From Pleurotus djamor (taxonomy: Eukaryota; Basidiomycota; Agaricomycetes; Agaricales; Pleurotaceae), in contig JAPEVF010000012.1 in assembly GCA_029747585.1 (NCBI GenBank), positions 1-64,000 of the forward strand: 64,000 nucleotides of DNA, written 5' to 3'. Shown here one piece after another: positions 28,118 to 38,373 of this stretch (the stretch's first letter is position 1; each line of letters starts with the position of its first letter). A program made the position numbers and the translations under genes. The notes below the pieces were generated by a model. The model saw nothing but the letters and a program-made list of their open reading frames with translations, searched no databases and was not told where the DNA came from.

Positions 28118-28227
28118 CGCGCAAACGAGGCTTTAGTGCGCTGACTCGACCAATCCTGGCTTGGGGGACCCCCCGAGTGTAGCGAGGGAGGGGAAGGATT
28201 GGGAGCAGTCAGCCCTCTGTTGCGCAA
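28118..28227. repeat. Foldback element of about 110 bp
   Basis: The left arm (28118-28157, GCGCAAACGAGG through GCTGACTCGACCAATCCT) pairs imperfectly with the right arm (28195-28227, AGGATTGGGAGCAGTCAGCC through GTTGCGCAA). The centre contains its own palindrome GGGGGACCCCCC at 28163-28174. An A-rich run and TATATAAA follow. The structure fits a MITE or SINE-like repeat. Confidence 0.65.
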
Positions 28228-28459
28228 ATTAAAAAAGAGGGTATATAAATTGTCTAAGGAGGTAACATTCGGATAACTCAATATTCCCTGCACTCGGATC
28301 CCACGGTTTACTGTCCACTGAGATAGCGCTTGCAAGAACCCTTAGAAGATTCCCACACTAGTGGCAACCCTGTGATCGAATCCGAACCATCGAAGTGCGA
28401 CTCACCTTGACCGCTGCATTACATACTTCCAACGTCGTCCTTGTCGCCCTGCTACCATC

Positions 28460-29745
28460 ATGACAAAACACAGCAAGAATAATACGGCATCCTCTATATT
28501 CTCCTATGCGGAATACAAAAAGCTTGACTACGGGACAAAGAAAGTGTGTACTCGTCTCTCTTGTCACAGGGTGCTTGTAAACGATCGTGTTAGCAACGTT
28601 TAGGAAATGAATCCATGAGAAGGTTCGATGCATGCGCTCTCTGCTTGAATCGTGCAAGGGAACCTCTGGCTTGTCACGAAGGACATCTGTTCTGCAAGGA
28701 ATGTGTCTACTCCGACCTTCGTAAGGCAATTTGATTATACCGACGCCTCGCGCTCACCCTCTGTTGCCAAGTCACCCAAAAGGAAGACATCAAGCGTCAG
28801 AAGAAAAAGTTGGAGGCGTTGAAGAAGGAGGCGGAAGCAGAGAGGCTGCGGGCTAGAGAGGCTGCAAGGGAGCGTGTCCTGCGCGAGTTCGAAAAGGGCC
28901 AACTGGGGTTGGCCGCGGCCCCTTCCACGGGAACGACCTCTGCTACCAAGGCAGAAGGTAAGCACCTTCGTCGCACTGCCTACTTTAATTCAATCTTATC
29001 GGTTCTAGACAGAGGGACGAAACGCAAATTCAACTTCGATGCATCCGAGGCAGAGGCGCTTGCACAAGAAGCGGAGGAGGCAGCCCTCAGACAGATTGAA
29101 AAGGAACAGGCCGAGGCTCTACGTAGCAAGCTACCCGATTTCTGGCTTCCTTCCCTAACGCCAACATATACTTCGTCTGGTCCCCCGAAATCCCTTCGAG
29201 ATGTTAAGCTACAAACAACTTGTAGAGGCGGTTCACCAGCGCATTCCTTGTCGTATGTACTCTCCTTCGATATATCCAGGTAGAGAGGGCTGACATTCTC
29301 TCTAGGCTGAAACAACTCCTACCAGTGAAATTCTCGTTCCACACTAGCAATGCAACGGAACCACGGAAGGAAGATCAAGACCCCATGTGTCCTTCGTGCA
29401 AAAAGACACTATCAAATAGTATCCTCATGTTCTGTGGGTACCTCCCCTTCTATGAAAGATATGAAAGATTGAATGACTGAATCCTTGTCGATAGTGACTA
29501 AACCTTGTTCCCATGTCACTTGCAAGACTTGTACCGACACCCTCGTTCGCCCATCAAAACAATGTATAGTTTGTGACACCCAGTTACAAGAGGGCGATAT
29601 CATTGAACTCAAACGCGAAGGTTCGTATCGTTCATGTTCCCCCAGTTTACCTCGAACACTTGATTGATCACTTCGTATAGGCACCGGATTTGCTGGTGGA
29701 GGGTTGGCTGAATCATCAAAGACCGGTATCGCCTTCCAAGGTTAA
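28460..29745 (+). CDS. NOSIP: NOSIP-like U-box/RING E3 ubiquitin ligase
   Basis: A homologue of nitric oxide synthase-interacting protein, a nuclear E3 ligase family conserved across eukaryotes and found with spliceosomes. Seven exons (28460-28543, 28594-28720, 28772-28957, 29009-29252, 29306-29433, 29495-29620, 29681-29745) give 319 residues. The family start MTKHSKNNTASSIFSYAEYK is present. Next comes the first U-box half (FDACALCLNRAREPLACHEG, then LFCKECVYSDLLTQKEDIKR), a charged coiled-coil (~residues 75-135), a middle segment LPDFWLPSLTP, and the second box with MCPSCKKTLSNS, KPCSHVTCKTC and KQCIVCDTQL. It ends with the diagnostic REGTGFAGGGLAE. Cysteines are better kept than in animal NOSIP. 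Confidence 0.93.
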
Positions 29746-30349
29746 CCACATACCTCACTACACCTCGCCTCGGTCTATTATTGTTTTATCCAACACGTTG
29801 CTTTTTTGATGCTTCACAATCCTTTTATGAAGCAGAGGTTCAGCGCCTCGTGCCGTCGTGACCCTTGACGCCCAGTATGACTTGCGCGTGTTGAAAGCAC
29901 CGTCGTTGCTCAAGGTGATGCTCTTTGACACCTTGCTCTCCATCATTGACCACCCTATTGACCCCGACATCATTCTCCGCACGTTGTAAATGTTGTTTAC
30001 GAAGGTCACCCTGATGCACGATCCCACCGCATACCTAGTGCTCCTCTCTGCCTCGTCACCTCGGCTTTTCGGTCTTCTATGTCTCGTCCCCATCTCATCG
30101 CGCTTAGGAACGTGGTCGAAGCCTCAGTCACGCTTCCGCAAATAGCAATCTGAGGCAAACGCTACAGATTTGCTTTGGCTTCAACATTGCTTTGACCTTC
30201 ATACCACCGTTTCCGAATTAGGGTCCACTGTCTCGAACCACAGAACCACAGTCCAAATGTAAAAGAGATTGCAAGTTTCGTTTTCATCTCACTTGCCTTC
30301 CACTCTCTTCCCTCGCAGACAAGCCGACAGATTTCAAGCCCAATCAACG
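29746..30349. other. Intergenic; one short unexplained coding-like stretch
   Basis: On the plus strand, 29860-29990 reads VVTLDAQYDLRVLKAPSLLK and continues hydrophobically to a stop, but no start or joining exon was found. The rest looks like NOSIP 3' UTR and the promoter of the next gene. Confidence 0.35.
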
Positions 30350-31447
30350 ATGCCTTCCGCTCACTACGTCCGCGAGAAGTATTGCCCTCATAGTTCTCAT
30401 CCTCAGACGCGTGGTATCTCCCCATATCCCGATGAATCCTGTGTTGATAAGGGACTTCGCCTTCCTTCCTCGCATCGGATCCCGACCGAGTCAGAGAGCG
30501 CGTTGGCTCAAGCGAGATCCAAAGCCCTGTTGAAAGCGTTGAACTCCTCATATCCTCCTCTCACATCGTCCGTGTTGCGGGAGTGGCTCCATTGCGATCC
30601 TACTATGATTTGGTTCATAGGGATCAGCGAAGAATGTCGCACTTCACGGTGGATCAACTTCATCACGTCTCTCACCTCCGATTGCAGACGGTCTAGCTCT
30701 GCCGCCGGCTTCAAGGATGCCTTGAGAGATATGGCAACCCGAAAGTCTGCTGACATGTGGTCGATTAGAGGAGAAGTAAGCTTTCATCTCAATATGAATG
30801 ACACATGGTGGTTGATAGGTATTTCATATGCATAGACCCTTCGACAAGTTTCCATCACATCAGACTCACTGGACGTGATTAAACTTGCTACAAACCTCAT
30901 CCGGTCTTGTAGACTCACAGGGCTTCTCTTCCGAACGAAAATTCTCGACATATCGCAATTCCTTCGATTTGTCGAATCGATGCTACCCTTGAATAGGCCG
31001 TCCCATGTAGACCTGCTGATTGATTCGGAACGCGTTCTTGGGCTTTACGAACTCTTCGTCGCGGCGGGCGATTCCCTATGTGGTTTACGCACGTCTGACC
31101 TTCTGGCACTGCACGAATACCTGGATCGCCCTTTTCGTCTGAGGAATGGCTGGCTCCCTCGATCGTTCCCGTGTGTCGAGGATGTCTTAGAGCTGTATCA
31201 TGTACGTCCACTGGAAGTACTTTGGTTTTCACATAGGTTGATCAGCTTTGGACAGGAACTGAGACGTATCGTGAACAACTATTATGCTGTGAAGCCAAAA
31301 CCAGTCTTTAGAAAGATGGTTAAGCTTGACGATGAGGTGTCGGTGCTACGTTTCGCTCGAAATCAGTCAATCATGACGAATTTGGCTCTTCATCGGAAGG
31401 ATTGGATCCTGCGTCCTAGTCTTCGTCGACCACTTAGACAGTACTGA
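30350..31447 (+). CDS. Conserved-looking hypothetical protein, 345 residues
   Basis: Two exons (30350-30775, 30836-31447) with a canonical 60-nt intron (GTAAGC to CATAG) give 345 residues. The protein starts MPSAHYVREKYCPHSSHP and has no signal peptide or membrane segment. It is rich in helices, with a WSIRGE junction and blocks such as LRTSDLLALHEYLDRPFRL and RFARNQSIMTNLALHRKDW. I do not recognise a domain. Position and length resemble lineage-specific basidiomycete proteins. The open reading over both exons and good splice sites support a real gene; the function is unknown. Confidence 0.65.
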
Positions 31448-31599
31448 TGATTTCTCTCTGCACTGGTACATACAGGGCGTACATTGCGCTACCTAGGGGG
31501 GGGTGTATTTATTTTAGAGTTCTGTAGAGTTCAAAGCAACCCCCGGGCCGGCCTGCATCCAATGGGCCGGACTTTCGATCAACGAGCGCTCAAGCGCTC

Positions 31600-33331
31600 A
31601 TGGATTTACCTCTTGAATTGTACCCTCATGTCTTCGACAATCTTCCAAAACCAGAATATCTTGCTGCCTGCTGCTTACTCAACAGAGCTATCCACTCTCT
31701 CGTAATACCTCTGCTTTATCGTCGGATATCCATCTACGCTTGGCATAAAGGCGCCAAGCAGAGGGTGAATCTTCAATATTTACCAGTTTGCACGCCTCGG
31801 CTGACCTCCAAGTATCTATAGGTGTTACAGACATTCACCACGCTATCCAACTGCCCCAACCTTGCGAAATATGTCCAATCACTCGGTCAGTGCCCAAAAA
31901 TAATACTTTTGACATGATGTAGAGTATCGCTGACGTTCTGGGGCTCCTGATTTAACGGTAGAAATCCGCGATTTCCCCAAGGCGCAGCATGAGGGGCGGT
32001 CTAACATATTCTCCCGCGGGTTAAGGAACTGTATTAACCTCAGACATTGCGTATGGACTCGAGACGGCTCCCTTAACGATGAGATCATCCGAAGCTTGTC
32101 AGAGCTAAAACAGCTCCAGTCGTTGACTATCAACGGTCACAGCACGAGCGAATACAACGAACGGTTGCTACTGCAAATCCGCGGGCTCCGTGATGTGTCT
32201 CTAATTATGCCAAGCCTTGGTGTTGTTGACACTTTGTCCGATTGGGCGGCAGTTAGCAGTCTCAGAAGTCTCGAGCTTATCTGCAAAGTCAGTTTATTGA
32301 TCGGTGGTCCATGTCCAAGCCCCAGAGTCACGATGTACTGACTTGTCGGTCTCTAGAGCTCATCATACGTTACAAACGATAAATTGGATGCCTTGGCCTC
32401 CGCTTGTCCCAACCTAGAGCGACTTCGTTTGATCGGATGTGTCAAAGTCACGCACGTTGGCCTGTATAAGATCTTGTCGAGTAACAGCAACGGGCTCACA
32501 GATATTGGCCTCGAGGGACTCTCTCCTAACTTCGTAGGTTTTAACCATATTCGACGCGAGTCGTTACGATACTGACTGGTTCCACAGGATATACACCAGT
32601 TTGCAACTCGAGCGTGTAGTTATCTGAAACGCCTAAGCGCTATTACATTGACCATCGACAAAGAAGATATCTTCGGTGACTGGATCACCTCTGTCATCGC
32701 TCTCTTACAGCAGGCTCCCCTCCAACAGTTGCAGATCTACTCGACTGGAACTCGGCCGGGAGATCCTTCCGACGATCAACATTGGACACGATTGATAAAC
32801 CAGCATTGCGATCGCCTCACACGGTTTTCAATCCACAGGATGTTGCTCAGCTTGGATGTCATCGACAACATTTGTCGTCGCTGCGTCGTACTTGAGCAAT
32901 TGTTCGTAGCAATCCAACAGAGCGATCTTGTGAGTAGCTTGTCAAATCAGTGGGAAAGTGAGAACTCAAGTCATGTGGATCAGGATAACTTGGACCAAGT
33001 ACTACCATCGGCTGTGAACTTGCGCACTTTGCACATAAATTTCCCTCATGAATTAATTGGCGATGAGCCGCCAGTTCTGCTCCCTAGCAAGGCCTCGGCT
33101 ATTCTGCAACACACCAGCGAGACCCTTACTCAATTTGGTTGTAACACGAGAGTCTGGCAGGTCGGTTTCCGAGTAGAATCTGACTTTGTTTCCCTGTGGT
33201 ACTCATGTTTGTTATTCGTTTAGGTGTCTCGATCCGTCATAGATGAAGGAGGCAGTATTCGCTCAAGACGCTTTTTATCTCGATATGAAAAGCCAGATAT
33301 TCCAGATCAGTTCCTGGTCGTCCACACCTAA
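31600..33331 (+). CDS. F-box protein with leucine-rich repeats
   Basis: A probable substrate receptor of an SCF ubiquitin ligase. Six exons (31600-31764, 31822-31885, 31962-32287, 32357-32533, 32588-33160, 33224-33331) give 470 residues. The N-terminal F-box reads MDLPLELYPHVFDNLPKPEY and then LAACCLLNRAIHSLVIPLLY. Repeats of LRR type follow, for example LKQLQSLTINGH, LRDVSLIMPSL, LRSLELICK, CPNLERLRLIGC and VNLRTLHINFP. The layout is common in the expanded F-box families of agaricomycetes, and the substrate cannot be inferred. It starts 150 bp after the previous gene. Confidence 0.85.
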
Positions 33332-33391
33332 TTGAATACATTCACTTCGGATTAAATGATACATTTACATGGTTCTGTTCAAATCTCCGCC

Positions 33392-34318
33392 TTAGTATGG
33401 GGTTCCTGGAGGGAAGATCATGGGAGCTTTGACTTCATCGCGTGCCTCTGAGCCACGGAGGAGTTCGACGATCGTGAAAGCGAAGGGGAATGCTGTACCT
33501 AAATCGAGAGCAAGGCAAGGTGGGCGAAAGCGTGCACTGATTTAAACGATGGACGTACCAGGTCCACGACTGTTTGGGAGAAAGAAATCAATATGATACA
33601 CGGGAAGCGCTTTTAGGTGCTATACTCACCTGGTGACGAGGTTATTAGATACCACGACTGGGTCCTCCGAATAGTCAAAGTCTACGAAGGTTAGCCAGTC
33701 CATAGGAAGGCGAGTCTCGTACTTTACCTTTCTCTAATTCAGCTTTGACAGAGGGGTGTGAAGTCAGCTTCTGTCTAGGGAGCTTGGACGTCAATGCAGC
33801 AAGGCTCCCTAGGAAAGACAATCAAGATAGACGAACGATCATGAACATATGAGGATATACCTGCACAAATCATGCCCACTACCTTGTCCTGTTTAAGATA
33901 CTCCCTGACAAGCTCCTGGACGTCAGTAGACTTCGATAACGTGCTTGCGCCAACAGCACCGCCGGGTATGACCAAAGCATCAAAATGCTCCTGTGTTTGG
34001 ATTTGGTTAGAAAGCAACTTTGCTGGATATACAAACGTATGTAACTCACCGGTTCGCAGTGGGCCTTCTCAAAGTATCGATCGGGTTGGATATTGATACC
34101 ACGCGAGCCCTTGGCAAACGGCGGACTAGCAGAGCTTCCCGCTCCTGAGGCAGGAACGAATGCAGAGGTGCAAGTGACCCCAGAACGCACAAGCGTATCA
34201 TAGGTGATGGTACTAGCAGCGAAGCGGGATTCAGTGATTCGGTTCGAGTCCAGAATCGGGAGGCATACAATTCCATCTCTTCCGTACCGTCCGCGATGAG
34301 GATGAGAGCTGAAGGCAT
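33392..34318 (-). CDS. DJ-1/PARK7-like protein of the PfpI superfamily
   Basis: A small oxidative-stress protein with glyoxalase/deglycase-type chemistry in this family. Seven exons (34318-34269, 34212-34050, 33990-33861, 33808-33728, 33681-33630, 33569-33559, 33498-33392) give 197 residues; exon 6 is only 11 nt. The start MPSALILIADGTEEMEF carries the conserved acidic residue near Cys. The nucleophile elbow is MICAGSLAALTSK with the reactive Cys at about residue 113. The family hallmarks ALVIPGG and TSRGPGTAFPFAFTIVELL are complete. It is convergent with the F-box gene (61 bp between stops). Confidence 0.94.
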
Positions 34319-34506
34319 TTGAAAGTATCCGGTCAAATGGTAAATTGCAAGACGAAGCAAGCCTGGCCCGTGTCACTCGTTTCCAAGTCACGGTCTTAGG
34401 CAAACCTTAGGGGTCAGAAGGGGACAAACATCGATTCACTGTCTCCACAGACTGTCAGTACATCGCCGCCATATATACGCCGTTACAGTCATCACTACTG
34501 ACCGAC

Positions 34507-34764
34507 CTACGTATTACCAATCGTACCAATTTGTGAGCTGATGGGTTCGCCAGCAATAAGGGCACCACCACTTTCGATGGTGGAATTCTTCGCCAGAACT
34601 CCATCGCCACGGACGCTCCCCCTGCCCGAATTCTGGGCACTGCTGAAGGATGAGCCTTCGGAGTTGTTGAGAGGGCGATCTTGGTCAACCTGGGCTTCCA
34701 AGGGGGCGGACATGGTGAAGGTCACCGCAAAGAAACCAAACATGACAAAGGTAGTAAATTGCAT
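34507..34764 (-). CDS. Small secreted protein A (tandem paralogue of 35681-35923)
   Basis: 85 residues from one coding exon, starting MQFTTFVMFGFFAVTFTMSA, a signal peptide. The mature part is Gly/Ser/Asn-rich with no Cys and ends SGGALIAGEPISSQIGTIGN. The same core (RGxGVLA, SG then two residues, AGxxxxSQxGxIGN) is in the neighbouring paralogue. The annotated ATG matches the paralogue's start. An intron probably lies in the 5' UTR: GTAAGT follows a conserved leader (CTCGCAGC), and an acceptor should lie shortly before the ATG. The family is unknown to me; size and secretion make an effector or cell-wall role possible. Confidence 0.7.
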   Translation of the reverse strand: MQFTTFVMFGFFAVTFTMSAPLEAQVDQDRPLNNSEGSSFSSAQNSGRGSVRGDGVLAKNSTIESGGALIAGEPISSQIGTIGNT

Positions 34765-34913
34765 GTCGTTCACAGGACGTTTTTTCCCTGACCATTATAG
34801 GTTTCTTATCAGTTCCGAATGCCCATCTCTTGAGGAGTGGATTGACTTACTTTCCAAGAGTTGATCGCTGCGAGTGCAATGAAGAATATCATGGCTCGTG
34901 ATGCAGTGTCGTT

Positions 34914-34919
34914 CTTATA
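34914..34919 (-). promoter_or_regulatory. TATA-like element of small secreted gene A
   Basis: The minus strand reads GACGGTATAAG, followed 10 bases after GACGGTATA by TGCATCA. The same two blocks with the same spacing precede paralogue B. Confidence 0.55.
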
Positions 34920-35087
34920 CCGTCTCATAATCGTAAGATAAAAGACAGATGGCCTGAAGGCCTGATCAAGTAAACGTTCGCGATGGAAGATCCACCGTTC
35001 TGGTGCCAAAACCACCGTGATACTTGGTCGACGTTTCTCATAGGGTTTTCGATCATAGGGTTCTCGATCCCTACGGGTGCAATGTCA

Positions 35088-35338
35088 TGTTCTCTTCGTT
35101 GCTAGATGTCTCATCAAAGCTGCGCTGGTTCTTATGCTCGAGAACACACCACGACTCCGTAAATAACAACCATGTTCGACGTCCAACTCCCGGCTCCCGA
35201 CCCCTAGTTCACCGTCAGTGTTCTCGGCTGCTACGATTGTATTGCATTGTTCTCTTCGTAGCTAGACGTTTCGACTCAAGGTAGCTGTTCAGGACGCTTG
35301 AGGACTCCGTAAATAACTTCCAGCATACCCAACGTCCA
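35088..35338. repeat. Imperfect direct repeat, two copies of about 95 bp
   Basis: Copy 1 (35088-35186) and copy 2 (35249-35338) both begin TGTTCTCTTCGT.GCTAGA and share GACTCCGTAAATAAC and, at their ends, ACGTCCA. A weaker third copy may lie near 36173-36250. They lie in the region upstream of small secreted gene A. Confidence 0.6.
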
Positions 35339-35680
35339 TGCATGTACATGGTCTGACGGAGATCAGATTCCTGGCCCCTTTTTGGCCCCTTCGTAGACTA
35401 CATAGAAGGCGAAAGAGATACGATCAAGCACTGAGAGCCTGAGAGTGAGCTAGCATAGAGTAGGCTAGCATAGACTCGAGAAAGAGGCCGGAGGACCGTA
35501 GAGGAAGGACCCAAGATTCACGAAGTAAAGGAACTCTGGGCAAGTAAATCGAATTCAGGAGGGTAATCCGGGGGGCTTTCGTCCAAAAACATTTGTAAAT
35601 TGTAGGTACTAGCGACGGTGACAGCCTCGCTACACAAATGCAAGGGAAAGATACAATTGGGATCTCCACAGTTCAAACGT

Positions 35681-35923
35681 TCATCCTCTACCATTTTGGT
35701 TTCCGATCCTACCAACTTGTGAGCCAAGCGCCTGGCCAGCGACAACAGTGTCACCGGACTTGACCCTTCCACCATCCGAAGCGAGTACACCAGAGCCACG
35801 TAAATCACCATCACCTTCATTCAGGCTATTCGCGATGTTACCATGATTGTTGGTTACCTGGGGTGCAGCCATGGTGAGGGTCATGGTAGCGACACCAAGC
35901 ATGATATATGTGACGAATTGCAT
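35681..35923 (-). CDS. Small secreted protein B (tandem paralogue of 34507-34764)
   Basis: 80 residues starting MQFVTYIMLGVATMTLTMAA, a signal peptide. The mature part is Gly/Asn-rich, Cys-free, and contains DLRGSGVLAS and VVAGQALGSQVGRIGNQNG, which align with protein A. Gene A and gene B share start, length, C-terminal motif, promoter blocks and a probable 5' UTR intron (GTAAGT after CTCGCAGC), so they arose by duplication of a ~1.1-kb unit. Function unknown. Confidence 0.7.
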   Translation of the reverse strand: MQFVTYIMLGVATMTLTMAAPQVTNNHGNIANSLNEGDGDLRGSGVLASDGGRVKSGDTVVAGQALGSQVGRIGNQNGRG

Positions 35924-36053
35924 ATTGAGGTGAGGGAAGGAAGACTTGTGAAAGGATGAGAACGTCGTGCCATATCCCTCGAATGACTTGTACTTACGGC
36001 GTCTTTCAGCTGCGAGGGCAGTGGAGAAACTTAGGTCTTGATGCAATACTGTT

Positions 36054-36059
36054 GATATA
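36054..36059 (-). promoter_or_regulatory. TATA-like element of small secreted gene B
   Basis: The minus strand reads GACGGTATATC, followed 10 bases after GACGGTATA by TGCATCA, matching gene A's promoter in sequence and spacing. Confidence 0.55.
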
Positions 36060-36566
36060 CCGTCCAAGGTAACAAATATAGAGCAGCGGTTGCGATGGAA
36101 GGCGCGTCGTTCTCATCCCAGAACCAAGGACTCACTTACTTCTTCAGATTCAGCCTATGTGATCTCCGACTGTATTCTCTTCTCTTCTTTGTTAGACCTC
36201 GCAAGGAATCGGTGCCAACTCTTTGGATAGTGGACGTCAAAGACGCCCAACGTCGATGCACATCACGAACGTTCTTCTGGAATTCTAACTCGCAATATGA
36301 ATCATCAGTCATATGTGGCAGCATCAAATTGATAATGAACCAGGCTTCTTATATCCTCTACGGATTTTGCGAGTCGTCCAAGGACATTTAGACTCTAGAG
36401 GTTAACAGTGGTTGCTCACTTACTAAGCAACTTGAGGACGATTCGACACACAGCATGGCGCTGGCTTTCAGTATGATCGTTGCGAAAACCCTCAGATATT
36501 TGGGAGACCGGGTTGGCGGAGTAACTTCACGCATTGAGGATTTCTTCGTAGTGTACACGTTGCTAT
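36060..36566. other. Intergenic, upstream of small secreted gene B
   Basis: It contains a degenerate copy of the repeat seen at 35088-35338, and no coding frame was recognised. The right end is the 3' region of the dehydrogenase. Confidence 0.45.
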
Positions 36567-38237
36567 TTACGGATGGACGAGGATTTTGACTGAGATAAAA
36601 CCAAGTCATTTTATCACCTCAGAGAATTGTTTCGTGATACTTACCTTGCTTGTCCTTCTCCTTCATTAATGCTTCGAACCCTTTCCCCACAACATCTTCC
36701 AAGCTGATCTTACTCGTGATCAAGTCTTCGATATTGGGCATCTTACCAGCGCTCACAGCTTCTATCAATTCGGTATGCACGCGGTCATAGCACATTATTC
36801 CTTAGATTCGATGCAAGAGCTATTCAGCGAGCCTATCAGAATGTAACAATGACACCATATGACTTACCGGTGAGTGTCGCTTCCTTCATAAGTAAGACGT
36901 TCATGTTAATTTTGGGTGCCTCTTCCCACACGGCGACTACCACGATAGTTCCCCTGGGTCTCACACCTTTGATGCAGGCATCAATACTAGCTTGAATACC
37001 AGCAGCGTCGAAGACGATGTCGGCGCCTTCACCACCAGTCGCCTTGTTGATAATCGCTTCGAGATCATCCTTGAGTGGATTGAAAGCAATCGTTGCACCA
37101 TGAGCGAGTGCATATTCTCTGCGCAGCTGAGCAGGTTCGGATACTATAACCCTCGCCGTGGGGTCGACAGCTCTAAGGAGAAATGATATCAAATGTTATG
37201 ATAGGAACAGAGACTCGTGACCTCACTTTAATGCCTTCAACAGAAACTGACCGATCTATATGGTCCACATGTTTATTCAAAGGGACGGGGACTTCGAAGT
37301 GACCATGCAAGAAATTGGACGCACAGGACCCGCACCGACCACAAGGGCCGTATCGCCTTTCTTGAATCCTGATCTTTTGACAGAGTGGTAGGCAACGGCG
37401 AGGGGCTCGATCATAGCCCCAATCTCCACTATCGGACATGGAGGCGAGGAATTGAGTCAGGTTGAAATTCGTCAGAAGACTGGATAGATGACGCACAGGA
37501 AACGTTGGGAGGTAAAATATGAACGGTCAGTTGATCTACGCAGATATATTCGGAGAGACCACCGCCCCAGCCGGTGATGCCCTGAGCCATACGGGTATGA
37601 AGCAACCATGTTACAACGGGAGATGCGAGCTCACTATCCATCCAAGCTTGGGACAAACATTACGTGAACCTTCCCGGCATGAGCGACATGAATCCTTCAT
37701 GCAGGTCATGATAGGTTCGCTATATCAACAATGCATCAATGAAACCTCCTTGAGAGAAATATTGATGGTCAACTGACACACAGACGTTCTGGCCTATTGC
37801 AAACTTCTTGTCGACGTCTTCCCCAAGCTCGACTATGGTCCCAGAAAACCTTCATCGAGGTGAGATCCAGAGCGACCTGTACTAGTCGAGGGACGTTGAC
37901 ACTCACTCATGACCAAATGTCACCGGTAACGTCTCACCGCTTTGTGGGTTGGGCGTCGTCAACGTCCCAGTCATAGGAAGCTGCATTTGATACGCATGGA
38001 GGTCTGTGCCGCATATGCCATTCCTAAGAGATGCATTTTCGGTAGATGAAAGTGGCAGGCCTAGAAACAACGGACCATGCAACCTAAACACCAAAACATC
38101 AAATCATTGCCGCATCTGACACAGTATATTTAGGGCGTGTAGCATACCTTGATCTTGACTTGACCAGGCTTCAACCTAGGAATAGGGATATCATCAATGC
38201 GAATGTCTCCAGGTCCGTAGTATCTCGCTGCCTTCAT
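36567..38237 (-). CDS. BDH1: Zinc-dependent medium-chain dehydrogenase, 2,3-butanediol dehydrogenase type
   Basis: It oxidises a vicinal diol or secondary alcohol with NAD+. Eleven exons (38237-38148, 38083-38076, 38023-37907, 37849-37778, 37719-37635, 37581-37497, 37428-37325, 37255-37227, 37172-36868, 36800-36645, 36589-36567) give 357 residues; exon 2 is only 8 nt. Catalytic zinc ligands are seen in NGICGTDLH and VTFGHE, and a structural-zinc Cys tetrad in TCMKDSCRSCREGSRNVC. Typical blocks are GWGGGLSEYICV, LEIGAMIEPLAVAYHSVK and the Rossmann motif VVGAGPIGQFLLKALK. It ends KQVKILVHP as in Bdh1. The exact substrate cannot be read from sequence. Confidence 0.92.
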
Positions 38238-38373
38238 GTCGAGGGAAGATGAGAGCTCGGAATAAGGGTGCAATAGAATACCGTCCTGTGAATAGTCCAC
38301 ATAAAGCAGATTACAATAAATTAAGTCTATACCAGCACATGCACAGCGCTCGCGGGGCCCATGAGAAATTACG

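Noticed and set aside
34241..34251. tRNA B-box-like GGTTCGAGTCC
   Set aside because: It lies in an intron of the DJ-1 gene, with no A box at the right distance and no acceptor-stem pairing.
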